From positions 1 through 37,318 of the forward strand of contig JAIPEL010000033.1 in NCBI GenBank assembly GCA_021737185.1: a DNA stretch of 37,318 nucleotides, given 5' to 3'. The notes beneath the pieces are model-generated. The model saw only the letters and a list, made by a program, of their open reading frames with translations, made no database searches and had not been told where the DNA came from. The DNA comes from Desulfobacterales bacterium. Lineage in GTDB: Bacteria; Desulfobacterota; Desulfobacteria; Desulfobacterales; CAFBRK01. A program made the position numbers and the translations under genes. The first letter of the stretch is position 1, and each line of letters opens with the position of its first letter. This document shows, in pieces, positions 16,169 through 25,059 of the stretch.

Positions 16169-16193
16169 AGTCCCGGCGCGCAGCGCCGGGACT
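16169..16193 (-). promoter_or_regulatory. Perfect intercistronic stem-loop between the two permease genes
   Basis: An 11-base perfect stem (AGTCCCGGCGC / GCGCCGGGACT) with a 3-base loop begins at the last base of the dppB-type stop codon. No U-run follows, so RNA stabilisation or translation control is more likely than termination. Confidence 0.5.
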
Positions 16194-17158
16194 CAGTCGT
16201 ACCGGATCTTCGGGTTGAGCACCGCGTAGAAAATATCCACCAGGATGTTGATGCTGATGATGATCACCGCGGCCATCATGATGTAGGTGACGATCACCGG
16301 CTGGTCGGTTTCATAGATGGAGGTGAGCAGCAGGTTGCCCATGCCCGGCCATTGGAAAATGGTTTCGGTGACGATGGCAAAGGCGATCAGCTCTCCGAAC
16401 TGAAGACCCGCCATGGTGACCACCGGAATCAGCACGTTTCTTAAGGCGTGCTTGACGATCACCGTCATGGGGGAAAGTCCCTTGGCCCAGGCGGTCTTGA
16501 TGTATTCTTCGGCCATCACCTCCCGCATTCCGGCCCGGGTCAAACGCAGCAGCACCGCCAGCTGATAGGTGGACAACGTGATGGCCGGCAGAATCAGGTG
16601 CCGGATGCCGTCTACGGTCAGCAGTCCCGTGCGCCAGAAGCCGACCTCCACGGTTTTGCCCCGGCCGAAGGGAGGCAAGATGCCCACGTATACGGCGAAA
16701 ATCATGATCAGCAGGATGCCGGTCAAGAACGTCGGCATGGAAATGCCCCCCAGCGATCCGGCCATGATCGCCCGGCTGTGCCAGGCATAGGGCCGCAGGG
16801 CGACCAGCACTCCGAACCCGACGCCGAAGACCAGGGAAATGAGGATCGCGCAGGTGGCCAGCTCGAAGGTTGCCGGAAACCGCTCCAGGATCAGTCCCAG
16901 GGCCGGCACCCGGCTGACGTAAGATTTTCCGAAATTGCCGTGGGCGGCGTTCCACAAGAATTTCACGTACTGGACGTAGGTCGGCTGGTCCAGGCCAAGG
17001 GATTTGCGGACCTCCTGGATCTGCTCCTGGGTGGCATAGCGGCCGGCCAGGGTCAGGACCGGGTCTCCCATGTACCGGAAGATGACAAAGCAGATGAGCG
17101 ATACGGCCAGAAGGACGACCACTCCCTGCAGCAGGCGTCTGATGATGTAGGTGAGCAT
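16193..17158 (-). CDS. Peptide ABC transporter permease, DppB/OppB type
   Basis: A 321-residue permease with an N-terminal helix (MLTYIIRRLLQGVVVLLAVS), the family's GDP...YATQEQIQEVRKSLGLDQP periplasmic segment, and the ATPase-contact loop EEYIKTAWAKGLSPMTVIVK. It forms the heteromeric channel with the DppC-type protein. It lies between the binding-protein gene (59 bases upstream, with a stem-loop) and dppC. No strong ribosome-binding site is needed if translation is coupled, but the gap carries a 15-bp stem that may lower permease synthesis relative to the binding protein. Confidence 0.92.
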   Translation of the reverse strand: MLTYIIRRLLQGVVVLLAVSLICFVIFRYMGDPVLTLAGRYATQEQIQEVRKSLGLDQPTYVQYVKFLWNAAHGNFGKSYVSRVPALGLILERFPATFELATCAILISLVFGVGFGVLVALRPYAWHSRAIMAGSLGGISMPTFLTGILLIMIFAVYVGILPPFGRGKTVEVGFWRTGLLTVDGIRHLILPAITLSTYQLAVLLRLTRAGMREVMAEEYIKTAWAKGLSPMTVIVKHALRNVLIPVVTMAGLQFGELIAFAIVTETIFQWPGMGNLLLTSIYETDQPVIVTYIMMAAVIIISINILVDIFYAVLNPKIRYD

Positions 17159-17173
17159 CGGCGTTCGGTGTCC

Positions 17174-17208
17174 GGTGCTGCGGCCGCATTTTCTGCGGCC
17201 GCAGCACC
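17174..17208 (-). promoter_or_regulatory. Perfect 15-bp stem-loop after the substrate-binding-protein gene
   Basis: Arms GGTGCTGCGGCCGCA (17174-17188) and TGCGGCCGCAGCACC (17194-17208) enclose a 5-base loop, 9 bases after the binding-protein stop. No T-run follows on the minus strand. Such stems after binding-protein genes typically protect the upstream message and attenuate the permease genes. Confidence 0.55.
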
Positions 17209-17217
17209 CTTTTCATC

Positions 17218-18747
17218 CTATCTGTCGATTTCCTTGAAGACCATCCAGCGGTCCGGGCGGGGGTCGAACTTGATGCCCTTGCCCTTCTGGATGGCGTACA
17301 GGTCCTCCTGATAGTGCAGGGGGATCCAGACGATCAGATCTTCCATGGCCATCTTGTTCAGGCGCTGGAGGGTTTGGCTGCGCTTGTCCGGGTCGATGAT
17401 CTTGGCCGTGGATTCCAGGAGCTTGTCCAGCGCGGCGTTGCTGTAATTGGTGCCGTTCAGACCGCCGAACCCCTGGTCGGCGTCCCGACTGTGGGCGAGC
17501 TTGAAATAGGTGCGGCCCATGTCGTAGGTGCCGTCGAACCAGCCGATGAGGTAGAACTCCAGCGTTCCTTCGGCCACTTCCGGAAAGAAGATCGACTTGG
17601 GCTTGACGTCCAGGTTCACCTTGATGCCGATCTTGGCCAGGTACTTGGCCACGGCTTCGCAGATTTTCTCGTCCTGCACGTACCGGTCGTTGGGGCCGGT
17701 CAGGGTGACGGTAAAGCCGTCCGGGTAGCCGGCCTCGGCCAGCAGCTTCTTTGCCATGGCCGGATCGTAGGGGAGCCGGGTGAGGTCCGGGTTGTATCCC
17801 ACGGTGGGGACATCCGGGATCTGGGCTGCCGGGGCGGCATGGCCCCGCATGATTTTCTCGATGATCTCATCTTCGTTGATGGCCATGTACATGGCCTTCC
17901 GGACCCGGATGTCGGCCATGGGCGAGCCGGTTTTGTTGCCCAGGGCCAGGAAGATGGACCGGCGGGCCGGCCGGCTGACCACTTCCAGCTTCGGGTTTTT
18001 CAGCACCGGCTCGTACAGCTCCACCGGAATGCCGGTGACGATCTCCACCTTTCCGGAAGCCAGGGCGGCAAACCGGGTGGAGGCCTCGGTGATGGGCCGG
18101 ATCTCGACGTTCTTGATCGGCGGCGCGCCTTCCCAGTAGTCCTCGTTGGCGGTCAGGCGCACGTAGGACCCCTTGACCCATTCTTCGAGCTTGTAGGCGC
18201 CGGTGCCGATCGGCTTGATCATCACGTCGCCCGGATCCCGGGCTTCGGTGGACTCCTTGTCCATGATGAAGACCTGGTGCATGTTGTTGGCAAACCAGGG
18301 AATCGGCTCCTTGGTCTTGAACACTACCGTGTAGTCGTCGATCACGTCGATGGAGGCGATCTGTTTTCCGGTGTTGAGAAACTCGGAGACTTCCGGGTTG
18401 CCCAGCCGTTCGAAGGAGAACTTCACGTCGGCCGCGGTAAAGGGATTGTCGTTGTGGAACTTGACCCCCTTTCGCAGGTAAAATTTCCACGACAGGGCAT
18501 CGGGATGCTCCCATTTCACCGCCAGCGCCGGGGTGAGCTTTCCGGCTTCGCCCTTGCGCTGGAGAAGGCCGTCGAAGAAGTTGGCCATGTAGGAGAGGCC
18601 GGCATCGGAGTCGTCTCCGTGGGGGTTCATCATGCGGGGGGAGTCGTCTACAGCCAATACCAGGGATTTTGCCGCTGCAGGTCCGGCCGCGACCAGTGCG
18701 ACCATCATCAATGCGATGGCTGCCATCCAAGCGAGTTTTTTCATCAT
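17218..18747 (-). CDS. Peptide ABC transporter substrate-binding protein (SBP family 5)
   Basis: A 509-residue periplasmic binding protein. The signal peptide is MKKLAWMAAIALMMVALVAA ending near AAAKS. The SBP_bac_5 domain shows ALAVKWEHPDALSWKFYLRK, FHNDNPFTAADVKFSFERL and a YNPDLTRLPYDPAMAKKLLA segment. The start was moved to ATG 18747 because a GAGGAGGAAAC site precedes it; an upstream in-frame start would add a non-signal tail. The ligand is not deducible, but the linked dipeptidases point to short peptides. The gene sits between the ATPase and permease genes of the operon. Confidence 0.92.
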   Translation of the reverse strand: MMKKLAWMAAIALMMVALVAAGPAAAKSLVLAVDDSPRMMNPHGDDSDAGLSYMANFFDGLLQRKGEAGKLTPALAVKWEHPDALSWKFYLRKGVKFHNDNPFTAADVKFSFERLGNPEVSEFLNTGKQIASIDVIDDYTVVFKTKEPIPWFANNMHQVFIMDKESTEARDPGDVMIKPIGTGAYKLEEWVKGSYVRLTANEDYWEGAPPIKNVEIRPITEASTRFAALASGKVEIVTGIPVELYEPVLKNPKLEVVSRPARRSIFLALGNKTGSPMADIRVRKAMYMAINEDEIIEKIMRGHAAPAAQIPDVPTVGYNPDLTRLPYDPAMAKKLLAEAGYPDGFTVTLTGPNDRYVQDEKICEAVAKYLAKIGIKVNLDVKPKSIFFPEVAEGTLEFYLIGWFDGTYDMGRTYFKLAHSRDADQGFGGLNGTNYSNAALDKLLESTAKIIDPDKRSQTLQRLNKMAMEDLIVWIPLHYQEDLYAIQKGKGIKFDPRPDRWMVFKEIDR

Positions 18748-18862
18748 GTTTCCTCCTCGTGTTTGTTGGTTGCCTAAAAAAGAATCCATACCGATCCTTC
18801 ATTCTGACTTGCCCTGGATCCATCGAGCCGGCGCCGGATGTTTCCACAGAGCCTTGCCGGGA

Positions 18863-19828
18863 TCAGCCGTACAAAAAGCAGCTGACCTCATGGCCGCCCC
18901 CCAGATCCTGGAGCTGCGGCTCTTTTTTGTCGCAGATCTCCATCCGGTAGGGGCAGCGGGGGTGAAACCGGCACCCGGCCGGCGGATTGATCGGGCTGGG
19001 CACGTCGCCCTTCAAGATGATCCGGTCTCTCTTCGTCTTCGGATCCGGCACCGGCACCGCAGACAGCAGCGCCTGGGTGTATGGATGCTTGGGAGCCGTG
19101 TAGATCGGGCCGTGGGCGGCCCGCTCGACGATGCGCCCAAGGTACATCACGGCCACGTGATCGCAGATGTATTCCACCACGGCCAGGTCGTGGGCGATGA
19201 TGATGTACGACAGATGAAAGTCCTTCTGAAGCTCGATGAGCAGGTTGATGATCTGGGCCTGGATGGAAACGTCCAGGGCCGACACCGGCTCGTCTCCGAT
19301 GATGATGCTCGGGTTCAGGGCCAGGGCCCGGGCGATGCCGATACGCTGTCGCTGGCCTCCGGAAAACTCGTGGGGGTACCGGCGGCCCTGCTCCGGCGAC
19401 AATCCGACCCGTTCGAGCAGGTATGCAATCCGGTCCTGCCGCTCGGAACCTGCAAAGACGCCGTGGACCTGCATCGGATCGTTGATGATCTGATTCACGG
19501 TCATCCGGGGATTGAGAGAAGAGTACGGATCCTGGAAGATGATTTGCATCTCCCGGCGAAGCGCCCGCAGGCGGCGGCCGTCTGCATCGGTGACGTCTTT
19601 GCCGTCGTAGCGGATCGTCCCCGAAGTTACCGGGACCAGCTTCAAGATTCCCAGGCCGGCCGTGGTTTTGCCGCAGCCGCTTTCACCGACGATTCCCAGG
19701 GTTTGCCCCCGCTGCAGGACAAAGGAAACCCCGTCGACCGCATAGACGTAGCCCACGGTTTTAGAAAGGACCCCCTTCTTGATGGGGAAGTGGACTTTCA
19801 GATTTTCGACGGCCAGCAGCGGGTCCAT
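18863..19828 (-). CDS. Peptide ABC transporter ATP-binding protein, DppF/OppF type
   Basis: A 321-residue ATPase: Walker A GESGCGKT, signature [14 protein letters not shown], Walker [13 protein letters not shown], and the switch His in [10 protein letters not shown]. The C-terminal oligopeptide-transporter extension ([20 protein letters not shown]) carries cysteines, as in the family, where they may bind an iron-sulfur cluster. The start at ATG 19828 ([10 protein letters not shown]) lies 5 bases after the DppD-type stop; a longer frame upstream overlaps that gene and is not supported. The gene is followed by a 115-base gap before the binding protein. Confidence 0.93.
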   Translation of the reverse strand: MDPLLAVENLKVHFPIKKGVLSKTVGYVYAVDGVSFVLQRGQTLGIVGESGCGKTTAGLGILKLVPVTSGTIRYDGKDVTDADGRRLRALRREMQIIFQDPYSSLNPRMTVNQIINDPMQVHGVFAGSERQDRIAYLLERVGLSPEQGRRYPHEFSGGQRQRIGIARALALNPSIIIGDEPVSALDVSIQAQIINLLIELQKDFHLSYIIIAHDLAVVEYICDHVAVMYLGRIVERAAHGPIYTAPKHPYTQALLSAVPVPDPKTKRDRIILKGDVPSPINPPAGCRFHPRCPYRMEICDKKEPQLQDLGGGHEVSCFLYG

Positions 19829-19833
19829 CCCGA

Positions 19834-20838
19834 TCAGTCCTTCCCGGGTTCGTCGAAGTAGAGCCAGCAGCGCACCGTACGCCCCGGTCCGATGCGCCCC
19901 AGGGGCGGATCCTTTTTTCGGCAGATCCCCATCACCTGCGGGCACCGAGGAGAGAACCGGCAGCCTTCGGGCAGGTCGAGCAGGCCCGGCACGATGCCCT
20001 TGATTTCCACGAGCCGGGTTCGCTCACCGGCGCCGCGTCTACCCAGCTTGGGAATCGATCGCAGCAGCCCCTGGGTGTAAGGATGCTTCGGGTCTTCGAA
20101 CAGGGGTACGGTTTCGGCTTCCTCCACGATCCTGCCGGCGTACATGACCACGACGCGCCTGGCGATTTCGGCGATGACCCCAAGGTCGTGGGTGATCATC
20201 ATGATGGCGGTGTCAAAGTCTTCCTTGAGCTTGAGCATCAGGTCGAGGATCTGGGCCTGGACGGTCACATCCAGGGCCGTGGTCGGTTCGTCGGCGATCA
20301 AAATTTCCGGATCGCAGGCCAGGGCCATGGCGATCATGGCCCGCTGGCGCATCCCGCCCGAGAGCTGGTGCGGATATTCGCCCACCCGCTTTTCCGGCGC
20401 AGGGATCTGGACTTTTTTGAGCATCTCCACCGCCCGGTTCAAACCTTCCCGGCGGCCGAGCCCCATGTGAAGCCGGAACATCTCCGAGATCTGGTTGCCG
20501 ATGGTGTAGACCGGATTCAAGGAGGTCATCGGCTCCTGGAAGATCATGGCGATCCGGTTTCCCCGGATGCCGCGCATCTCTCCCATGGAAAGGCGTACGA
20601 GGTCTCGGCCGTCGAAAAGAATGCGGCCCTCGACGATTTTGCCGGGGGGCTGGGGAATCAGGCGCATGATCGACTGGGCGGTGACGCTCTTGCCGCAGCC
20701 CGATTCTCCCACGATGCCGAGGACTTCGCCCGGATCCAGGAAAAACGAGACATCGTCCACGGCCCGGGCCACTCCCTCGAAGGTGTAGAAATAGGTTTTC
20801 AGATGTTGCAAGTCGAGCAGATGGTCGGATTCGGCCAT
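19834..20838 (-). CDS. Peptide ABC transporter ATP-binding protein, DppD/OppD type
   Basis: A 334-residue ATPase: Walker [10 protein letters not shown]-loop [20 protein letters not shown], signature [14 protein letters not shown], Walker [13 protein letters not shown], and the cysteine-bearing C-terminal extension ([20 protein letters not shown]). It forms the heterodimeric motor with the DppF-type ATPase. I chose ATG 20838 ([17 protein letters not shown]), preceded by GGAA; GTG 20865, 14 bases after the M20 peptidase stop, is the alternative and adds nine residues. Confidence 0.92.
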   Translation of the reverse strand: MAESDHLLDLQHLKTYFYTFEGVARAVDDVSFFLDPGEVLGIVGESGCGKSVTAQSIMRLIPQPPGKIVEGRILFDGRDLVRLSMGEMRGIRGNRIAMIFQEPMTSLNPVYTIGNQISEMFRLHMGLGRREGLNRAVEMLKKVQIPAPEKRVGEYPHQLSGGMRQRAMIAMALACDPEILIADEPTTALDVTVQAQILDLMLKLKEDFDTAIMMITHDLGVIAEIARRVVVMYAGRIVEEAETVPLFEDPKHPYTQGLLRSIPKLGRRGAGERTRLVEIKGIVPGLLDLPEGCRFSPRCPQVMGICRKKDPPLGRIGPGRTVRCWLYFDEPGKD

Positions 20839-20879
20839 GATCGGATTCCGGTTGGGGGTAGCCACGAAGTTCTTTCATA

Positions 20880-21962
20880 TCACCTGGGAGGGTGCGAAGC
20901 AACCGGACACTCCGCCAAAAAGCGCTCCAGCAGATCGGCGAGCCGGGCGATGCTGTCGATGTTCACGTGCTCGTCTGTGCAATGGGCGCTTCTGTCGCCG
21001 TCGGCGCCCCATACGATGCCGGCGATGCCGAAGCCGGAGAGAAACCGCGCGTCGCTGGCGCCGTGCTCGAATCCGGTGGAGGCGTCTTTTGCCACGGAAA
21101 GGAGCCGGGTAAGGTAGGCAGATTCTCCCCCGAAAAAGATCGGCTCTTTGGCTTCGACGGCAATGTCGCCGGATACGGCCGCCTGAAGGCGGGCAGCCAG
21201 ATCGTCGGGATCGTCCTCGTCGGTGTAGCGGATGTCGAATCCGGCTTCTGCGCGGTCCGGGACCTGGTTGAACGATCCGCCGGCCGATACCTGGGAAAAG
21301 TTCAGCGTCCGGTGCCAGGCGTCGGGTTGGTTTTCGCCGAAGACTTCCCGGAGTTTTTCATAGTCGTCGATGAGCGCTTCGATGGCGTTTACCCCCATCC
21401 ACGGACGCGATCCATGGGCGGCTTTACCCCGGCTCACCAGCCGAAGTCTCAAGATCCCTTTTTCCTTGACCACGATCTTGTCCACGGCTCCGCCGTCCAG
21501 GGCGATGCCGAAATCGGCGCGGATGTCTGCAAGGGCGCTCTTTACCCCATGAACGCCCCCGGTTTCCTCGTCTCCGGTGATGAGAAGCCCCACCGGCGGC
21601 GGTTCGTCAGCCTTGGAGCGCTTTGCCGCCCGGGCCGCCAGGACCATGGACAGGGCCACGGCGTACTTGTCGTCGAGGCTGCCCCGGCCGTAGAGGCACC
21701 CGTTTTCGACGCGCGGGGCAAAGAGGTTTTCTGCGCCCTCCACCACGTCGATGTGGCTCATGAGAAGAACCGGCGCATAGCCGGACCGGGGCAGGGCGAC
21801 CACCGAGGGCACGCCCCCGTGTTCGACCGTGCGGCAGGCAACGCCCCGATCCTTGAGCCAGCCCTCGACGAAGGCGGCGCATCGCCGGATTTCTTCCGGG
21901 TTCTTGCTGGTGGTTCGAAACCGGATGAGGGTTTCGGTCAGGGATACGATTTCTTCGATCAT
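20880..21962 (-). CDS. M20 family metallopeptidase
   Basis: A 360-residue di-zinc peptidase/deacylase. The metal and catalytic residues are H70 and D72 (LLMSHIDVVEG), D97 (GRGSLDDK), E132-E133 (GDEETGG), D156 (ALDGG) and a later H in SAHCTDEHVN. The dimerisation domain is the segment around GKAAHGSRPWMGVNAIEALI. It probably hydrolyses dipeptides or N-acyl amino acids in the cytoplasm. ATG 21962 overlaps the C26 hydrolase stop as ATGA, fixing the start and indicating coupled translation. Confidence 0.9.
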   Translation of the reverse strand: MIEEIVSLTETLIRFRTTSKNPEEIRRCAAFVEGWLKDRGVACRTVEHGGVPSVVALPRSGYAPVLLMSHIDVVEGAENLFAPRVENGCLYGRGSLDDKYAVALSMVLAARAAKRSKADEPPPVGLLITGDEETGGVHGVKSALADIRADFGIALDGGAVDKIVVKEKGILRLRLVSRGKAAHGSRPWMGVNAIEALIDDYEKLREVFGENQPDAWHRTLNFSQVSAGGSFNQVPDRAEAGFDIRYTDEDDPDDLAARLQAAVSGDIAVEAKEPIFFGGESAYLTRLLSVAKDASTGFEHGASDARFLSGFGIAGIVWGADGDRSAHCTDEHVNIDSIARLADLLERFLAECPVASHPPR

Positions 21963-22699
21963 GGCAGCCTTTCTTTCGTCGATCGGACGAAGGCGGAAAG
22001 CAGTTTTCGGGCAAAAAGATCTGTGGCAAAGGCCCCCTCCGGGTGCCACTGGACCGCGAGGACAAACGTGCGCTCCGGTGCGAACAGGGCTTCTACCAGG
22101 CCGTCCGGCGCCCGGGCGCCCACCTGAAGGTCTTCTGCCACATCTTTGACGGCCTGGTGGTGCTTGCCGTTGACCCGGATGCTGCGGCGCCGGAGGATGT
22201 CGAACAGGAGGGAGGGCCGTTCGATGCTCACGGTGTGGGTGGCAACCGACTTGGCCGCCTGCTGCCGGTGTTCGATGGCCTCGGGGACCTGGCGTTCGAT
22301 GTCCTGGTAAACCGTGCCTCCCAGGGCGATGTTGAGCAGCTGAATCCCCCGGCAGATTCCCAGGATCGGAAGGTCCGCTTTCCATGCGGCGGCGGCCGCA
22401 GCCAGCTCCATGCGGTCCAGGGGCTCGTCGATCTCGCCGAGCCCCGGCATCGGCTCTTCGCCGTAAAATTTCGGATGGACGTCAGGTCCTCCGCTGAGCA
22501 GCAGGCCGTCTGCCGCGGACAGGATCCGGTCGAGGGCGCCCTGGTCGCAGGCGGCGGGAATCAGCACCGGCGCCCCGCCGCAGGCCACGATGGCCCGGCT
22601 GTACTGGCAAAACGCATAGTCCATGAAGTGGCCCTGGTCGTACTCCCCCCAGGAGCCGCCGATCTTCCGGCTGCAGGTGACGGCGATCAGTGGCAGCAA
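21959..22699 (-). CDS. Gamma-glutamyl peptide hydrolase, peptidase C26 (PuuD-like)
   Basis: A 246-residue class I glutamine-amidotransferase-fold hydrolase with nucleophile C116 (LGICRGIQLLN), and H219 and E221 (VQWHPEGAF) completing the triad. Members cleave gamma-glutamyl bonds such as gamma-glutamyl-GABA. The start is a TTG at 22699, chosen because GGAGG lies 7 bases upstream and the frame opens with the family's PLIAVTCSR. It is upstream of, and overlaps, the M20 peptidase gene. Its presence with an isoaspartyl dipeptidase suggests handling of non-alpha peptide bonds. Confidence 0.88.
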   Translation of the reverse strand: MLPLIAVTCSRKIGGSWGEYDQGHFMDYAFCQYSRAIVACGGAPVLIPAACDQGALDRILSAADGLLLSGGPDVHPKFYGEEPMPGLGEIDEPLDRMELAAAAAAWKADLPILGICRGIQLLNIALGGTVYQDIERQVPEAIEHRQQAAKSVATHTVSIERPSLLFDILRRRSIRVNGKHHQAVKDVAEDLQVGARAPDGLVEALFAPERTFVLAVQWHPEGAFATDLFARKLLSAFVRSTKERLP

Positions 22700-22760
22700 A
22701 TTGGACCTCCGTTGCGCGCTATGTAAAATATTCCTTTTTCAGAGGGCATCCTGGGCCCCC

Positions 22761-23054
22761 GCTGGGAAGCTGGGATGCTGGGAAGCTGGGAGGCCGGGAT
22801 GCTAAAAAACCAGAATCCAGCGTTCAAATCCAGCATTCAGCCCCGCCGTCCCGTTCTCGACCGGAATTTAATCAAAGGTGAAACTATTCCATTTGGGGAT
22901 AGTTTCCCATGAGATGTCCGACAAAAAAACAATCATTGCAGTTTTGCTGACATCCGACGTCCGACATCCGACCGCTGACGTCTGGTATCGGATCTCTGGT
23001 TTTTGCTCAGCAGCTTACCAGCTCTGCGGCTCGCCTGCCTCCCAGCCTCCCAGC
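22761..23054. repeat. Octamer GCTGGGAA inverted element (class B) enclosing a heptamer tract
   Basis: This 367-base gap holds no gene. 22761-22803 is built of 8-base units (GCTGGGAA, GCTGGGAT, GCTGGGAA, GCTGGGAG, GCCGGGAT); 23007-23054 holds the degenerate inverted counterpart, ending in CTCCCAGCCTCCCAGC. Inside, 22948-22985 is a heptamer tract (ACATCCG, ACGTCCG, ACATCCG, ACCGCTG, ACGTCTG). The element interrupts the operon between iadA and the C26 hydrolase gene. Confidence 0.75.
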
Positions 23055-23066
23055 AAAGAAATCTCC

Positions 23067-24242
23067 TCAAGAACAAACTGAATCTTCCTCAAAAGTCCCT
23101 TTGACCACAGCCGTTCCGTCCCGGACCATCACCCGGCCACGGGCGATCACCGTGTCGATGGCAAGCTCCGGGTCCAGCAACAGCAGGTCTGCATCCGCCC
23201 CGACAAACAGGCCCCCTTTGCGGTCGGCCAGGCCCACCCGCCGGGCCGGGTTTTCCGTCACCAGGGCAAGGACATCGGCCAGGGGGAATCCGCAGTCCAC
23301 CAGCCGGCGGAATTCATCGTAGAGGCTGGAGATGTCGGCCACGGCCAGGCGAACGAGGCTTCCCTTCTCGTCGAAGATCGGCATCGATCCGTTGGAATCC
23401 GAGCTGAGGCTGATTCGCCCCCAGTCGACGCCTGCGCTCAGCGCCCGGTCAAGGGCGTCTGCGGTGCCCCGGCCAAAATCGAGGGACTCTCCCATGACGG
23501 TCAGATCGATGTTGCCGCCGGCCCGGGCAAACGCCAGGGCCTGGTCGAAGAGGCGGGTGCTTCGGTTGACGTGGGTGGGCAGAAACTGCCCGATCGGGAT
23601 GTCGGTCTCTTCTACGATCCGAAAGACCGGATCCAGCCCTCCCTTGCCGTTTCCCATGTGAAGATGCACCAGACCCGCCTTTTTTCCGATCATCCCGCCG
23701 ACCCGGGCCTCGGCCGCGGCCCGGCAAAGCTCGTCTAGGGTCGGGGCAGAGGAGCGGTGGTCGGAGACGGCGATTTCCCCCACGCCGATCACCATGTCGA
23801 TGAGGGCCACGTCCTTTCTGACGCTGCCGGTGATGGTGGCCAGCGGAAACTGGTAGGAGCCGGTGTAGATCCGGGCCGAAATCCCTTCGGCTTCCAACTG
23901 GCGGGCCTTGGCCAGCAGGGTTTCCGGCCTGCGGGAGACGTCGTCGGTTCCCAGGCAGCCGACCACCGTGGTGACCCCGGCGGCGGTGATCCGGGAAAAA
24001 ACGATCTCCGGAGTGCGGGTGGCAAAACCGCCTTCTCCTCCTCCGCCCAGCAAATGCACGTGCAGATCCACGAATCCGGGACAGACGATGCCTCCGGCCG
24101 CGTCGATGACGTCGATGTCCCATGCCGCCGGCGCTTCGATCCGGTCGTCGATGTTGACGATGGTCTGTCCGGCGATGAGCAGGTCTTTTTTTCCGGCCGG
24201 CTCGGGCCGGTACAGATCGGCGTTTTGAATCAGGGTGAGCAT
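23067..24242 (-). CDS. iadA: Isoaspartyl dipeptidase (beta-aspartyl peptidase)
   Basis: A 391-residue amidohydrolase that cleaves beta-aspartyl dipeptides arising from damaged Asn/Asp residues. The metal ligands are H61 and H63 (DLHVHLLGGGGEGG), H195 (VHLHMG), H224 (PTHVNR) and the catalytic D282 (SSDSNG); TITGSVRKDVALID and AVSDHRSS are family signatures. The bridging position reads GVGEIA (E156), where the E. coli enzyme, as I recall, has a carboxylated Lys, so this belongs to a Glu-bridged variant. The start at ATG 24242 follows GAGG; a longer frame upstream is not supported. It is the first gene of the minus-strand peptide operon, though a 367-base repeat gap follows. Confidence 0.9.
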   Translation of the reverse strand: MLTLIQNADLYRPEPAGKKDLLIAGQTIVNIDDRIEAPAAWDIDVIDAAGGIVCPGFVDLHVHLLGGGGEGGFATRTPEIVFSRITAAGVTTVVGCLGTDDVSRRPETLLAKARQLEAEGISARIYTGSYQFPLATITGSVRKDVALIDMVIGVGEIAVSDHRSSAPTLDELCRAAAEARVGGMIGKKAGLVHLHMGNGKGGLDPVFRIVEETDIPIGQFLPTHVNRSTRLFDQALAFARAGGNIDLTVMGESLDFGRGTADALDRALSAGVDWGRISLSSDSNGSMPIFDEKGSLVRLAVADISSLYDEFRRLVDCGFPLADVLALVTENPARRVGLADRKGGLFVGADADLLLLDPELAIDTVIARGRVMVRDGTAVVKGTFEEDSVCS

Positions 24243-24335
24243 GGGGCGCCTCGTCATGGAAGAGGTTGAAATGCGAAACCATCCATAGCATGGTTTATGA
24301 GCAGGGATAAAGGCCGTTGCTGACGGTTGAAGGCC

Positions 24336-24363
24336 TTGCGATTATGCTGGAAGTCGTTATGCT
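24336..24363 (+). promoter_or_regulatory. Candidate promoter for the carboxylesterase gene
   Basis: TTGCGA (24336-24341), 16 bases, TATGCT (24358-24363), followed by a short leader with AAAGGAGG and the ATG at 24382. Both hexamers are imperfect. Confidence 0.35.
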
Positions 24364-24381
24364 ATCTGCAAAGGAGGCTCA

Positions 24382-25059
24382 ATGGCTGATGATCTTCTGG
24401 AAACAGTGGAAATCGACCCGAACGGAACCGCATCGGCGTTGGTGATCTGGCTTCACGGCTTGGGTGCAGACGGCCACGATTTCGAGCCGGTGGTGCCGAT
24501 GCTCGACCTGCCGGCGTCGCTGCCGGTGCGGTTCGTCTTTCCCCACGCGCCGGTGCGGCCGGTGAGCATCAACATGGGAATGCGGATGCGGGCTTGGTAC
24601 GACATCTCAGACAGCCGGGTCGACCGGCGGGTGGACACCGAAAGCCTGATCGAGTCCGCGGACCGGCTCACCGACCTGATCGAACGGGAAAAGCAGAACG
24701 GGTTTTCCGCCGACAGGATCCTGCTGGCCGGCTTTTCCCAGGGCGGGGCGGTGGCCCTCCATGCCGGCCTGCGGTATCCGGAGGCCCTGGCCGGCATCGC
24801 AGCCCTTTCCACCTACATGCCCACGGCCGACACTCTGGAGGCCGAAGCCGCCGACGCCAACTGCCGGCTCCCCATTTTCATGGCCCACGGCGCCATGGAC
24901 CCGATGATTCCCGTCGAAAACGGCCGCCGCGCCCGGCAGGAACTCACCCGGATAGGCTACCGGGTCCGGTGGCACGAGTACCCGATGATGCACGAAGTCT
25001 GCATCGAGGAGATCCAGGAACTGGGAAAATGGATGCAGGAGGTGCTGGTTGCGTCCTAA
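24382..25059 (+). CDS. Carboxylesterase/phospholipase, alpha/beta hydrolase
   Basis: A 225-residue protein of the acyl-protein-thioesterase/EstB carboxylesterase group. The catalytic triad is S119 (GFSQGG), D173 (GAMDPMIP) and H204 (MMHEVC), with the oxyanion segment HGLGADGHDF. It should hydrolyse short-chain esters or acyl-thioester-linked acyl groups in the cytoplasm. There is no signal peptide. A strong AAAGGAGG precedes the ATG. It is divergent from iadA, separated by 139 bases, and is followed by a 312-base repeat region. Confidence 0.9.
   Translation: MADDLLETVEIDPNGTASALVIWLHGLGADGHDFEPVVPMLDLPASLPVRFVFPHAPVRPVSINMGMRMRAWYDISDSRVDRRVDTESLIESADRLTDLIEREKQNGFSADRILLAGFSQGGAVALHAGLRYPEALAGIAALSTYMPTADTLEAEAADANCRLPIFMAHGAMDPMIPVENGRRARQELTRIGYRVRWHEYPMMHEVCIEEIQELGKWMQEVLVAS

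Noticed and set aside
17314..18777. 487-codon plus-strand frame opposite the binding-protein gene
   Set aside because: It is Gly/Val/His-rich shadow sequence without domain, start site or ribosome-binding site.
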